The translations under genes were made by a program, and so were the position numbers. A DNA stretch of 64,000 bases from Micromonospora lupini (GTDB lineage: Bacteria > Actinomycetota > Actinomycetes > Mycobacteriales > Micromonosporaceae). The notes below the pieces were generated by a model that worked only from the letters and a program-made list of their open reading frames with translations, made no database searches and was not told the origin of the DNA. The stretch covers positions 744,001-808,000 of the forward strand of contig NZ_JAPENL010000003.1 in NCBI RefSeq assembly GCF_026342015.1. The letters run 5' to 3'. Shown one piece after another: positions 32,918 to 41,415 of the stretch. Numbering within the stretch: the stretch's first letter is position 1; the number at the start of each line of letters is the position of its first letter.

Positions 32918-33204
32918 AGAGCGGACCGCACCGAGAGCGGACCGCGTCGCCGTGGTGGCGCGTTGCTCGGCCGGGTGAGCTGGCCCGGTCGGGGGCGACG
33001 GGGTATGCCCGCTGCCTATGGAGCTGATGTCGTGGATGCATCACCCATCGGTCGGGTGGGCCGTCCGGCACATCCGATTCGTTTGTGGCATCAGCTCCAA
33101 AGGCTATTAACCAGACGCCGGAGCGGCCGACGCGACGACAGGGACGAGGCGGCCCGACCAGGCCGCAGACGCCCGGCCAGGACCGCAGACGCCCGGCCCG
33201 ACCA

Positions 33205-33480
33205 CCGTTGGGGCGGCGGGCGGCGGGCGGCGGGCGGTGGGCGGCGGGCGGCGGCGGGCGGCGGGCGGCGGGCGGCGGGGAGACGGTCCGCACCGGGCAG
33301 CGGGCGGCGGGGAGACGGTCCGCACCGGGCAGCGGGCGGCGGGGAGACGGTCCGCACCGGGCAGCGGCGGGCGGCGGGCGGCGGTCCGCAGCGGGCGGCG
33401 GCGGGCGGCGGCGGGCGGCGGTCCGCACCGGGCGGCGCGGGGCGGCGGCGCGGCGGCGGGCAGCAGGCGGGCGGCGGGGG
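33205..33480. repeat. G-rich low-complexity region with three 32-bp tandem units
   Basis: The + strand is runs of GGGCGGC. It includes three exact-spaced copies of a 32-base unit containing AGACGGTCCGCACCGGGCAG, starting at 33281, 33313 and 33345, then decayed copies to 33480. It lies in the 863-base gap between the sigma factor and SMR genes, which has no supported gene. Many G-runs could form quadruplexes. Confidence 0.9.
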
Positions 33481-33639
33481 GACGGTCCGCGCGCTCGGAC
33501 GGTGCGGCAGAGGTCGGTCCGACTGGCGTAGCCGGATCTGAAGCATCGCCGGAGGGCCCACAAGTCCGGCACTAGCCTGGGCACCGGCGATCCGACCCGC
33601 CGACCGCCGAGCAGCGACCGCCGAGGATTGAGGAGCCGC

Positions 33640-33960
33640 ATGGCGTACGTGTTGTTGGGGATCGCCATCCTTGCCGAGGTTGTGGCGACCAGCCTGATCA
33701 AGAGTACCGCCGGGTTCAGCCGCCTCTGGCCGACGCTTGGCTGCCTCACCGGGTACGCGCTGGCGTTCCTCCTGCTGGCCCAGGCCGTGAAGGAGATACC
33801 GGTAGGTGTCGCGTACGCCCTCTGGTCGGGTCTGGGGACCGCGGCGATCGTGGCGATCGGCGCGGTGTTCCTGGGTGAGTCGGTCGGGCTGGTCAAGCTC
33901 GCCGGCATCGCTCTGATCATCGCGGGGGTGGTCATCGTGAACCTGACCGGAGAGCACTGA
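33640..33960 (+). CDS. Small multidrug resistance (SMR/EmrE-type) transporter
   Basis: A 106-residue protein with four membrane spans, which works as an antiparallel dimer exchanging protons for cationic drugs or guanidinium-like compounds. The essential Glu is in ILAEVVATSLIKS (residue 13). The signature GVAYALWSGLGTA and the last helix with ALIIAGVVIVNL are typical. The ATG at 33640 has GAGGAG before it; an earlier in-frame start is not needed. It is a single gene, so unlike paired SMR genes it would form a homodimer. Confidence 0.92.
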   Translation: MAYVLLGIAILAEVVATSLIKSTAGFSRLWPTLGCLTGYALAFLLLAQAVKEIPVGVAYALWSGLGTAAIVAIGAVFLGESVGLVKLAGIALIIAGVVIVNLTGEH

Positions 33961-34027
33961 CAGCAGCCGGCGCGGTGGCCGGACGCGGTGGCCGGGTCCG
34001 GTGCGGGGCCCGGCCACCTGGTGTCGG

Positions 34028-35449
34028 TCAGGTCGCCGTGCAGCTCACCTCAGGCTTGGGGTTGGTGCCGCTCCAGCCACCGAGGAAGCCGAAGCTGGCG
34101 CTGGCGCCTGCCGCCAGTCGCCCGTTGTAGTCCACGTTGCGCGCGGTCACCGTGGATCCGCTGCTGGTGACCGTCGCGTTCCAGGACTGGGTGACGCTCT
34201 GGCCGTTGGCGAGGGTCCACCTGGCGGTCCAGCCGGCGATCGCCGTCGCGCCCGCGGTCACCCGTACCTCGGCCTGGAAGCCGCCCTGCCACTGGTTGAG
34301 CACCGTGTACGTCGCCGTGCAGCCACCGGCGGGCGGCGGCGTGCTCGGCGGGGGCGTCGTGGGAGGCGGCGTCGTCGGCGGGGGCGTCGTCGGTGGGGGC
34401 GTCGTCGGTGGGGGCGTCGTCGGGGGCGGCGTGCTCGGCGGGGGCGTGGTCGACGGCGGGGTGCCGCCGAAGACGCTTGCCTCGCGGGCCGTCTGCCGGA
34501 TGCCGTTGACGCCGTTGAAGATCCGCTGCCCCCAAGTGGTCAGGCTGGCCGGGTTGAACGCGGTGGCCATGTCGAGATACTCCACGCCACCCCCGTTGCC
34601 GCTCCACGACCAGCCCAGCCAGCCGATCCCGTTCGCCTGGCTGTACGCGAGGATGGTGTCCTCGTCCGGGTCCCCGTCGGAGTGGTTGAAGCCGAACTCA
34701 CCGACCACGATGGGCAGCCCTGCCGCGCGGAAACGGCCCAGGTAGTCGCTGATCTCGGCGGCGGTGTCGAAGACGCCGTACATGTGGATGGAGAAGACCG
34801 TGTTGCGGGCCGGATCCGCGGCGAAGACCGACGCCGCGTTGTCCCGCATCGTGAAGGACCAGTCCTGCCCCCAGTTCGGGGCGTCCACCATGATGGTGTG
34901 GGTCAACCCACCGGCGCGCAGCCGCTTGATCGCGTTGGCGTTGTCGGTGGCCCACGACCCGTAGTTCTGGTTGCCGTACGGCTCGTTGCCGATGTTGACG
35001 AGGACGTACCGCTCCTGTCCGGCGAGGACGTCGGCGAGGCTGAGCCAGTAGTCGACGGCGCGGTCAAGTGTGATCGCGCCACTCTGCTCGCCGTAGCCGG
35101 TGGTGTCGTGCACCTCCAGCACGCAGATCAGCCGGTTGGCCTTGCACAGCGAGATGACGTTGGCGACGTCGGCGTTGGTGTTGCGGGTCCACCGGTCGCC
35201 GCTGGCGAGGACCACCCGCACGGTGTTCGCGCCGAGCGCCTTGACGTCGGCGAACGAGCGGGTCTGCTGCGGATACCAGGTGTGGGCGTGGTTCACCCCG
35301 CGCATGATGAATTCGGCGCCGTTGGCGTCGTACAGCTTGCCGCCCGCGACGGAGAAGCCGGCCGCGGCGTGCGCCGGCTGGCCGAACGCCAGCACGGCGA
35401 GGAGCAGCGCGAGCAGGGCCGCGCCGGCGGCGGAGAGTCGAGTCTTCAT
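34028..35449 (-). CDS. Secreted GH5 endo-beta-1,4-mannanase with CBM2
   Basis: A 473-residue secreted enzyme that cuts mannan or glucomannan. The signal peptide (1-29) ends at an Ala-x-Ala site (AHAAAG). The GH5 domain (about 30-330, GH5_8-like) has the acid/base Glu in LVNIGNEPYGN and the nucleophile Glu in IVVGEFGFNHSDGD. A linker of TTPPP/STPPP repeats (about 332-370) leads to a C-terminal carbohydrate-binding module of family 2 (GGCTATYTVLNQWQGGFQAE to the closing Cys). The ATG at 35449 has GAGGAAGG. The ORF extends upstream as a shadow. A palindrome at 35692 probably regulates it. Confidence 0.94.
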   Translation of the reverse strand: MKTRLSAAGAALLALLLAVLAFGQPAHAAAGFSVAGGKLYDANGAEFIMRGVNHAHTWYPQQTRSFADVKALGANTVRVVLASGDRWTRNTNADVANVISLCKANRLICVLEVHDTTGYGEQSGAITLDRAVDYWLSLADVLAGQERYVLVNIGNEPYGNQNYGSWATDNANAIKRLRAGGLTHTIMVDAPNWGQDWSFTMRDNAASVFAADPARNTVFSIHMYGVFDTAAEISDYLGRFRAAGLPIVVGEFGFNHSDGDPDEDTILAYSQANGIGWLGWSWSGNGGGVEYLDMATAFNPASLTTWGQRIFNGVNGIRQTAREASVFGGTPPSTTPPPSTPPPTTPPPTTPPPTTPPPTTPPPTTPPPSTPPPAGGCTATYTVLNQWQGGFQAEVRVTAGATAIAGWTARWTLANGQSVTQSWNATVTSSGSTVTARNVDYNGRLAAGASASFGFLGGWSGTNPKPEVSCTAT

Positions 35450-35582
35450 GGCCTTCCTCAGGGAGGACCCCCGATGCCCGACAGGGGTGGGACGTGACAG
35501 GGGAAGGCGGCTGCAGCCCGACAGCCGCCACCCGACTCCCGGCGACGCTCGCATCAGCGTAGGGCGATGGGTCAGCCCTAGC

Positions 35583-35590
35583 AACCGGTT
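35583..35590. promoter_or_regulatory. Second AACCGGTT core near the mannanase promoter
   Basis: AACCGGTT, the core of the perfect palindrome at 35692-35709, recurs here with weaker symmetry around it (GCAACCGGTTCA), about 114 bases away. It could be an auxiliary operator that allows looping. Confidence 0.4.
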
Positions 35591-35623
35591 CAGTAGCCCG
35601 GCCAGGGGGCGCAGACAGCCGAA

Positions 35624-35647
35624 ACGGCCCGCGCGGACGCGGGCCGT
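35624..35647. repeat. Hairpin between the two AACCGGTT sites
   Basis: A perfect 10-base-pair stem (ACGGCCCGCG and its complement) with loop CGGA. Its role is uncertain: it may insulate the mannanase promoter, or lie in its 5' leader if transcription starts at the distal palindrome. Confidence 0.6.
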
Positions 35648-35691
35648 CACGGGGCGGTCATCCCCACCACAGGATGTGCGCCAGACCGTAG

Positions 35692-35709
35692 GTCTTAACC
35701 GGTTAAGAC
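35692..35709. promoter_or_regulatory. Perfect 18-bp palindrome, LacI-type operator candidate
   Basis: GTCTTAACCGGTTAAGAC is fully symmetric with a central CG, as in LacI-family operators. It lies between the divergent mannanase and oxidoreductase genes (243 and 119 bases from their starts). No LacI gene is in the window, so a regulator encoded elsewhere is implied. Confidence 0.7.
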
Positions 35710-35827
35710 GACGGTAGGCCGGTCTCCGACATCCGTCAAGCATCGCCCGTCCGAACCGGACGAGAGGGTTGACCGCTGCTGACCTGGGTATCTCGGGACG
35801 AACCGTCGGCGAGAAGGAGATACCCGG

Positions 35828-36790
35828 ATGGTGAGCGTCGGCTACACCCTGATGTGCGAGCAGGCCGGTCCGAAGCAACTGGTGGACCACGCGGTACGGG
35901 CCGAGGCCGCCGGCTTCGACCAACTGGTGATCTCTGACCACTACTATCCCTGGCTCGACGCCCAGGGCCACTCCCCGTACGCCTGGTCGGTGCTCGGCGC
36001 GGTCGCGCACGCCACCTCCCGCGCGGAGCTGATGTCCTTCGTGACCTGCCCGATCCGCCGCTACCACCCGGCCGTGGTCGCGCAGAAGGCAAGCACCATC
36101 GGGGCGCTCTCGGACGGGCGGTTCACCCTCGGCCTGGGCGCCGGGGAGAACCTCAACGAACACGTCGTCGGCGGCTGGCCGCACGTGCAGCAGCGCCACG
36201 AGATGTTCGAGGAGGCGCTGCAGATCATCCGGCCGCTGCTCAACGGTGAGACGTTGACCTTCTCCGGCAACCACTTCGACGTGCCCGACGCCTACGTCTG
36301 GGACCGCCCCGAGCGGCCGGTGCCGATGGCAATCGCCGCCTCCGGCCGGCAGTCCGCCACACTCGCCGCCGAGTACGGCAACGGCCTCGTCTCCACCGAG
36401 CCCGACCGGCACATCATCGAGATGTACGACGACGCCGGCGGGGCCGGCCAGCCCCGCTACGGGCAGGTGGCCATCTGCTACGGCCCGGACGAGGCCGAGT
36501 GCCGCAAGATCGTGCACGACCAGTTCCGCTGGTTCGGCATGGGTTGGAAGGTCAACGCCGATCTGCCCGACCCGGATGCCTTCGCCGCCGCCACCCAGTT
36601 CGTCCGGGAGGAGGACGTTGCCGAGGGCATCTCCTGCGGGCCGGACGTGGAAGCGCACGTCGAGGCGTTCCGCAGGTTCGTCGACGCCGGCTTCACGCAC
36701 GTGGCGATCGTTCAGGTCGGCGGCGAGACCCAGCCGATGTTCCTGGACTGGGCACAGGAGCAGCTGCTGCCCCGGCTGCGCCAACTGTGA
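35828..36790 (+). CDS. LLM-class F420-dependent oxidoreductase (TIGR03557 type)
   Basis: A 320-residue luciferase-like barrel enzyme using coenzyme F420, close to the F420-dependent glucose-6-phosphate dehydrogenase group (TIGR03557). Stretches include GYTLMCEQAGPKQLVDHA at the N-terminus, the DQLVISDHYYPW loop, the FTLGLGAGENLNEHV turn that holds the cofactor, and PVPMAIAASGRQSATLAAE. The actual sugar or ketone substrate is not certain. AAGGAGA fixes the ATG. Its position across from the mannanase is probably incidental. Confidence 0.9.
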   Translation: MVSVGYTLMCEQAGPKQLVDHAVRAEAAGFDQLVISDHYYPWLDAQGHSPYAWSVLGAVAHATSRAELMSFVTCPIRRYHPAVVAQKASTIGALSDGRFTLGLGAGENLNEHVVGGWPHVQQRHEMFEEALQIIRPLLNGETLTFSGNHFDVPDAYVWDRPERPVPMAIAASGRQSATLAAEYGNGLVSTEPDRHIIEMYDDAGGAGQPRYGQVAICYGPDEAECRKIVHDQFRWFGMGWKVNADLPDPDAFAAATQFVREEDVAEGISCGPDVEAHVEAFRRFVDAGFTHVAIVQVGGETQPMFLDWAQEQLLPRLRQL

Positions 36791-36891
36791 GGTCGACGCC
36801 CGCCTGTCGATTCGGGCCGGCCGAGCCGCGGCTCTCCATTGCCGCGCCCCGGCCGGCTCCGTGCCCGACTCCCACGAACAGGTGAGATCCC

Positions 36892-37011
36892 ATGCGCTTC
36901 GGCAACACGGAGATCCGACCCCTCGGCGGCGGCCTCGGCTGCCTCCTGATGATCCTCTTCTCGATCGTCGCCTCGGTGGTGCTGACCGTTCTGCTCAACG
37001 TCGTGCTCTGA
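36892..37011 (+). CDS. 39-residue single-span membrane protein
   Basis: A very short gene: MRFGNTEIRPLGGGLGCLLM followed by a hydrophobic segment (ILFSIVASVVLTVLLNVVL) that runs to the stop. AGGTGAG lies five bases before the ATG. The codon use is typical, and near-identical small proteins are, to my recollection, common in Micromonosporaceae. Its job is unknown. Confidence 0.65.
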   Translation: MRFGNTEIRPLGGGLGCLLMILFSIVASVVLTVLLNVVL

Positions 37012-37038
37012 GCCGTCCGCACCTGGGCGGCGCCGACG

Positions 37039-37989
37039 TCAGCGCCGCAGGCCCAGTGCGCTGAGCACCTCTCGGGTGGCCAGCCGGGCCGGGTCGAGCA
37101 CCGAACGCCTGATCCATCGCGCCGCGGGTGTGACCGTGGCCCGCCAGAGCGCCCCTACAGCGTGTGCCACAGGCACTACCGTGGCCGACCAGACCCAGCG
37201 GACACCCCGCGCCAGCGGGCGGACGGTGTGCCGCCACAACCAGCGCAGCCCTCGTCCGAGCGGGCGCAGCAGCAGTCGGTGGAGCAGCCGCAGCAGCCGG
37301 CCGGCAGTCCGCCAGGCGCCGACCACCGCGGCGACGACCAGCCGGCCGGCGGGCCGCAGTGCCGCGCCCAGCCACCGCACCGGCCGCACCACCAGGTGAT
37401 CGACGAGCCAGACCAGCACGCGGCCCAGCCCGACCAGAGGCGGACGGAGCACCACCCGGGCCAACCAGAGCAGCGGCGCCCAGAGCAGCGTGCGGGCCAC
37501 CGAGGCCACCGCGTACGCAAGCCAGACCAGCGGACGCCAGATAAGGGTGCCGACAACCCAGGCGAACCCTCGCCCCAGCCAGACCAGCGGAAGCCAGACG
37601 AGAGTACGGGCCGCCCACCGCAGCGGGAGCCAGAGCAGGTTGCGCGCGGCCCAGACCAGCGGAAGCCACAGGAGGCGGTGCAGCACCCAGGCCAGTGGGG
37701 ACAGCAACCAGCGGCGCAGGAACCGGCCGGCGGGGCTGAGCAGACTCCGGTACACCAGCCGGCCGGCAGCCGCGATCAACTCCCAGAGCAGGCGTACCGG
37801 CAGCACCAGCACCAACGCCAGACCGCGCGCGACGGCCGCGACAAGCGGAAGCGCGACGGCGGCCGGCTCCGCCGTGTGTGGGGCCGACAGGTCGCGGACC
37901 GGACGCGTCACGATCGGCGCGGTCGGGTGCGCGGGTCGCGGCGCGGGCAGGGGCGCGCGAACGGTGGGGCGATCGGTCACTGTGGGCAC
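37039..37989 (-). CDS. Trp/Leu/Arg-rich repeat protein
   Basis: A 316-residue protein of no family I know. After a proline-rich N-terminus and one strong hydrophobic segment (ALPLVAAVARGLALVLVLPV, near 45-65), the rest repeats an amphipathic unit of 12 or 19 residues, such as LLWLPLVWAAR, LLWLPLRWAAR, LVWLPLVWLGR and LIWRPLVWLAY. It has 23 tryptophans and many regularly spaced arginines. This pattern suits lying in, or wrapping, a membrane surface. GTG at 37989 or 37980 are both possible; neither has a ribosome site. It is the last gene of a lipid-related minus-strand run. Confidence 0.7.
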   Translation of the reverse strand: MPTVTDRPTVRAPLPAPRPAHPTAPIVTRPVRDLSAPHTAEPAAVALPLVAAVARGLALVLVLPVRLLWELIAAAGRLVYRSLLSPAGRFLRRWLLSPLAWVLHRLLWLPLVWAARNLLWLPLRWAARTLVWLPLVWLGRGFAWVVGTLIWRPLVWLAYAVASVARTLLWAPLLWLARVVLRPPLVGLGRVLVWLVDHLVVRPVRWLGAALRPAGRLVVAAVVGAWRTAGRLLRLLHRLLLRPLGRGLRWLWRHTVRPLARGVRWVWSATVVPVAHAVGALWRATVTPAARWIRRSVLDPARLATREVLSALGLRR

Positions 37990-38042
37990 GGTAACCGAGC
38001 CGCGCCAACCGTGGTGGCCGGCAGCGCCACGCCCTGGCGGCG

Positions 38043-38843
38043 TCAGGTCAGGTCGAGGGTGGTGAGCAGCGGATAGTGGTCGGAGGCCGTGTCCGCGACC
38101 CCGCCACGGATCACCCGGCAGCCACGCACCCGCTCGGCCACCGCGCGAGTGCCGAGCAGGTAGTCCAGCCGCATCCCGGCGAACTCGGCACCGCCGAACC
38201 GGGTGGGCACGGTCAGGCCGTCGGCCTCCGGCGCTCCGACGTTCGACGACGGCCACAGGTCGACGAGGTTGGCGGCGAGCAGACGGGCGACCGCCCGGGT
38301 GTCCACGCCGCGACCGCCCCGGCGCAGGTGCCGTCGCCGGTACAGGGCCGGCAGGCCGGCCAGCCGCTCGGTGTGGTCGACGGTCGGGTCGAGCGAGTTG
38401 AGGTCGCCGGCGAGCAGCGTCAACGGCCCCGGGGCGCGGCGCATCGCCGCCACCAGCCAGTCGACCTCCATCCGCCGGCGTCCCCCCGAGTACGGATAGA
38501 GGTGCGTGCCGAACACGGTGAGCGGACCCGCCGAGGTGGACACCACGACACGGACGGCGGCGTGGTGGAACGGCCGGCGCAGCGCCCCCGCGTCGAGAAC
38601 CTGGTACGGCGGCCGGACCAGCACCGCCACCGGCTGCCCGAAGCAGGACCGGGCCAGGTGGGGCGTCATCCCCACCCGACCCGCCACGTCGGCCAGCAAC
38701 CCGTCCGAGTCGAAGCCGCGCAGCTCCTGCAGGGCCAGCACGTCCGGTGCCTGCTCGTTGACGACCTGGACCACCTGATCCAGCCGGTCGGTGCCGTTGC
38801 GGTCCCGGCCGCCGGTGCGGATGTTCCAGGTCAGCACCCGCAC
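38043..38843 (-). CDS. Endonuclease/exonuclease/phosphatase-fold protein
   Basis: A 266-residue member of the DNase I-like EEP superfamily. The motifs are in order: VRVLTWNIRTGG (Asn ligand) at the start, LALQELRGFD (metal-binding Glu), FGTHLYPYSGGRR, LAGDLNSLDP (catalytic Asp/Asn) and the final SDHYPLL (Asp-His pair). It has no signal peptide. Substrates in this family range from DNA to inositol phosphates and sphingomyelin; membership of a lipid operon makes a phospholipid or phosphoester plausible. It starts 8 bases after the PAP2 gene, at a GTG at 38843. Confidence 0.9.
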   Translation of the reverse strand: MRVLTWNIRTGGRDRNGTDRLDQVVQVVNEQAPDVLALQELRGFDSDGLLADVAGRVGMTPHLARSCFGQPVAVLVRPPYQVLDAGALRRPFHHAAVRVVVSTSAGPLTVFGTHLYPYSGGRRRMEVDWLVAAMRRAPGPLTLLAGDLNSLDPTVDHTERLAGLPALYRRRHLRRGGRGVDTRAVARLLAANLVDLWPSSNVGAPEADGLTVPTRFGGAEFAGMRLDYLLGTRAVAERVRGCRVIRGGVADTASDHYPLLTTLDLT

Positions 38844-38851
38844 GGCGGCGC

Positions 38852-40342
38852 TCAGTCCGCTCGGCCGGCGCGCGCCAGCTCGTCGTCGAGGGTGTCCACG
38901 TCCTCCGACTCGATTGCCGGCTGGTTGCCCTCCTTCAGGTCGGCGTTCGGGCGGATCACGAGATAGAGCAGCCCGATCCAGAGGGCGGAGAGCAGGATCG
39001 CGCCCATGAAGTCGGTCGGGTGGTGCATCCCCCGGTACATCCGCGAGGTGGCCACCCCGGCCGGCATGATCACGGCCAGCGCCACGAAGATCCACCGCCA
39101 CCAGCGGTCGGTACGCGGGAACACGATGAGGGTGATCGCCAGCCAGACGCAGATCGTCGCGGCGATGTGCCCGGACGGGAAGGAGGACGTGGGCATCTGC
39201 CCGTCCAGGTTCTCCACCGGGGGCCGTGGCCGCTCGACCGCCCGCGCCGAGGCGAGGAAGAGGGTCAGCTCACCGACCATGGCCAGCGCCACGAACAGCA
39301 CCGGTCGCCACCGCCGCCACACCGCGAGCACCAGCGGGCAGAACACAAGCGAGATGAGCAGGATCGCGTGGGTGTCCCCGAACTTGCTCCACCACCAGCT
39401 CACCTCGGTCAGGAAGTCGGTGTGCCGGGCGGCGAACCAGCGCGGGACCTCGGTGTCGAGGGTGTCGAAGAAGGTGCCCTTGGCGTGGTAGCTGACGTAC
39501 GTGCCGAAGCCGTACAGCGCGCCGAACACCAGCACCCAGCCGACCAGCAGCTCGGCCACCGCCGAGCGGGGGTGCGCCAGCACGTGCTCCTCGGCGGGGG
39601 CGGGGGCGATGTCGTGCCCGGCCTCCGGCTCCAGCCCCTCGCTCAGCGGCGGCACCGGCCGGCCACGCTCGCGCCGCCACAGCCGGAAGGCGTACGCGGT
39701 CACGCCCAGCCACACGGCGCCGAGCAGCCAGCCGGCCAGCACGTCGGAGACGAAGTGCACGCCCAGCGCGATCCGGGTCAACCCGATCAGCGCCACCAGC
39801 ACACCGACGCCGACGATCGCGGGCTTGCGCCAGCGCGGCGCCATCGCCGGCAGGAACACCAGCAGCAGCGCCCCGTACGCGACGAACGAGCCGAGCGCGT
39901 GCCCGCTCGGGAAGCTGTTGCCCGGTGCGCTGGCGACCGGGATGTCCACCACCGGGCGGAGCCGGCCGACGAGCGTCTTGAGCGACGGGTCGAGGATCAG
40001 CCCACCGACCCCGGTGATGATCAGGTAGACGGCCAGCCGGGGCTGCCGTCGGATCAGCAGCCCGACCACCGCGATGGTGACAAGCCAGATGAGGATCGGC
40101 CGGCCGCCCAGGTCGGTCACCGCCTGCAGCACGGTGACCAGCGGGTGGTGCGGGGCGACGAGCGAGTTGAACCACTCGGCGACCGCGTGGTCGGCGTCCT
40201 GCAATGGGCTCCACCGCACCCGCACGAGCAACAACAACAGCCCGAACGCCACGCCGGCGCCGGTGACGGCCGCCAGGCCGGCGATGCTCCGTTCGGCGAA
40301 ATGGCCGATCGGACGCCGAGCCACCTCTTTGACCGCGGTCAC
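38852..40342 (-). CDS. Tandem PAP2-domain membrane phosphatase
   Basis: A 496-residue membrane protein with two fused PAP2 phosphatase domains. The first has KTLVGRLRP, FPSGHALG and TRIALGVHFVSD. The second has ERPRPPVEN, FPSGHIAA and SRMYRGMHHPTD, but no obvious lysine at the start of its first motif, so it may be less active. These enzymes remove phosphate from phosphatidic acid, prenyl diphosphates or similar lipids. A strong GGGAGG site precedes the GTG at 40342. A charged linker (REGRPVPPLSEG region) joins the halves. In the run with diacylglycerol kinase, a phosphatidate cycle is suggested. Confidence 0.9.
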   Translation of the reverse strand: MTAVKEVARRPIGHFAERSIAGLAAVTGAGVAFGLLLLLVRVRWSPLQDADHAVAEWFNSLVAPHHPLVTVLQAVTDLGGRPILIWLVTIAVVGLLIRRQPRLAVYLIITGVGGLILDPSLKTLVGRLRPVVDIPVASAPGNSFPSGHALGSFVAYGALLLVFLPAMAPRWRKPAIVGVGVLVALIGLTRIALGVHFVSDVLAGWLLGAVWLGVTAYAFRLWRRERGRPVPPLSEGLEPEAGHDIAPAPAEEHVLAHPRSAVAELLVGWVLVFGALYGFGTYVSYHAKGTFFDTLDTEVPRWFAARHTDFLTEVSWWWSKFGDTHAILLISLVFCPLVLAVWRRWRPVLFVALAMVGELTLFLASARAVERPRPPVENLDGQMPTSSFPSGHIAATICVWLAITLIVFPRTDRWWRWIFVALAVIMPAGVATSRMYRGMHHPTDFMGAILLSALWIGLLYLVIRPNADLKEGNQPAIESEDVDTLDDELARAGRAD

Positions 40343-40413
40343 CCCACACCTCCCTTGTCGTACCTGGCGAGGCGCTGTACCCGATCCGGGTCAGGCGTAC
40401 ACCCCGGCGGCGC

Positions 40414-41415
40414 TCAGAGGGCCGTCATGTCCCCGGTGTCGAAGAGCTCGACGCGGTCGGCCTCGGGCTCCCACAGGTCGGGCTGCGCCGGCTCCTCCAC
40501 ACCTATGCGCAGCGCCTCCAACTGGGCGGCGAAGGCCAGCCCGCCGAAGAGCGCCATGCCTGTCAGGTTGGCCCAGAGCAGCAGCGCCATCATGCCGGTG
40601 AGCGCGCCATAGGTCTGGCCGAAGCCCTCGCTGAACCGCACGTACGCGGCGAGCAGCAGGCTGGCCAGCCACCACAGGGCGGTGGCGATGCCCGCGCCGA
40701 AGAACAGCCAGGACAGGCCGGGCTGGTTACGGCGTGGCGCGTGCCGGAACAGCACGGCCACGGCGAGCACGGTCAGTCCGAGGCTCAGCGGGAAGCGGAC
40801 CACGTCCCAGATGCCGTTGGCGACCGCGCCCCACTCGTAGTGTCTGCGGACCGAGTCGCCCATCGCCCCGCCGCCGACGAGGATCAGGAAGCCGGCCAGG
40901 GCGGGCAGGCCGGCGGTGACGGCCAGGATGGCCGCCCGCAGGTACTTCCACAGGGCCGGGCGGTCCCGCTCGACCCCGTAGATGCGGTTGGCGCCCCGCT
41001 CGATCTGGGCCATCGTGGTGGTCAGCGCGACAAGCCCGGTGAGCAGACCGAGGGTGAGCGCCAGCTCGCCGGCGTCCTCGACGCGTTCGCCCTCGCCGAG
41101 CAGCTCGCCGACCATCTGCGCGCTCTGGCCCGGCGTGAGCGCCAGCACGGTGTCGGCGACCACCTGGCCGCCCTCCTCGACACCCAGCTCGCTGATCAGG
41201 CCGGTGAGGGCGATCAGGAACGGCACCACGGCGAGGCAGAGCTGCAGCGCGAAGGCGCGGGAGTGGCTGAACCCGTCGCCGTAGCGGAACCTGATGAACG
41301 CGTCGCGCAGCAGGTGCCAGCTGCCCTTGCGGCGCAGTGTGTGCCAGGCGTCGTCGGCGGACAGCTCGTCGTTGGCCATCAGCCGGGTCTCCGGCACGAT
41401 CCGGGTGCTACTCAC
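40414..41415 (-). CDS. YihY/BrkB-family membrane protein
   Basis: A 333-residue inner-membrane protein of the YihY/virulence factor BrkB family (formerly called ribonuclease BN by mistake). About six hydrophobic segments are visible, with the family stretches FSHSRAFALQLCLAVVPFL near residue 50, RGANRIYGVERDRP near 145 and SEGFGQTYGALTGMMALLLW near 265. The transported substrate, if any, is unknown; YhjD-type members carry lipids in mycobacteria. The GTG start overlaps the stop of the lipid kinase gene by 8 bases, which suggests related work on lipids. Confidence 0.9.
   Translation of the reverse strand: MSSTRIVPETRLMANDELSADDAWHTLRRKGSWHLLRDAFIRFRYGDGFSHSRAFALQLCLAVVPFLIALTGLISELGVEEGGQVVADTVLALTPGQSAQMVGELLGEGERVEDAGELALTLGLLTGLVALTTTMAQIERGANRIYGVERDRPALWKYLRAAILAVTAGLPALAGFLILVGGGAMGDSVRRHYEWGAVANGIWDVVRFPLSLGLTVLAVAVLFRHAPRRNQPGLSWLFFGAGIATALWWLASLLLAAYVRFSEGFGQTYGALTGMMALLLWANLTGMALFGGLAFAAQLEALRIGVEEPAQPDLWEPEADRVELFDTGDMTAL

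Noticed and set aside
33281..33376. Possible CRISPR array (three 32-base spaced units)
   Set aside because: The units are contiguous tandem copies with no variable spacers, and there are no cas genes.
32691..33935. Large open frames on both strands through the repeats
   Set aside because: They are products of the CACCG and GGGCGGC repeats, which lack stops in several frames. Composition and context do not support proteins.
35450..36784. Extension of the mannanase frame through the oxidoreductase gene
   Set aside because: It is antisense to a well-supported gene, and the mannanase signal peptide and ribosome site begin at 35449.
38076..40612. Long plus-strand Arg/His/Pro-rich frames opposite the PAP2 and EEP genes
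   Set aside because: They are typical antisense shadows in high-GC DNA, and the minus-strand genes have clear catalytic motifs.
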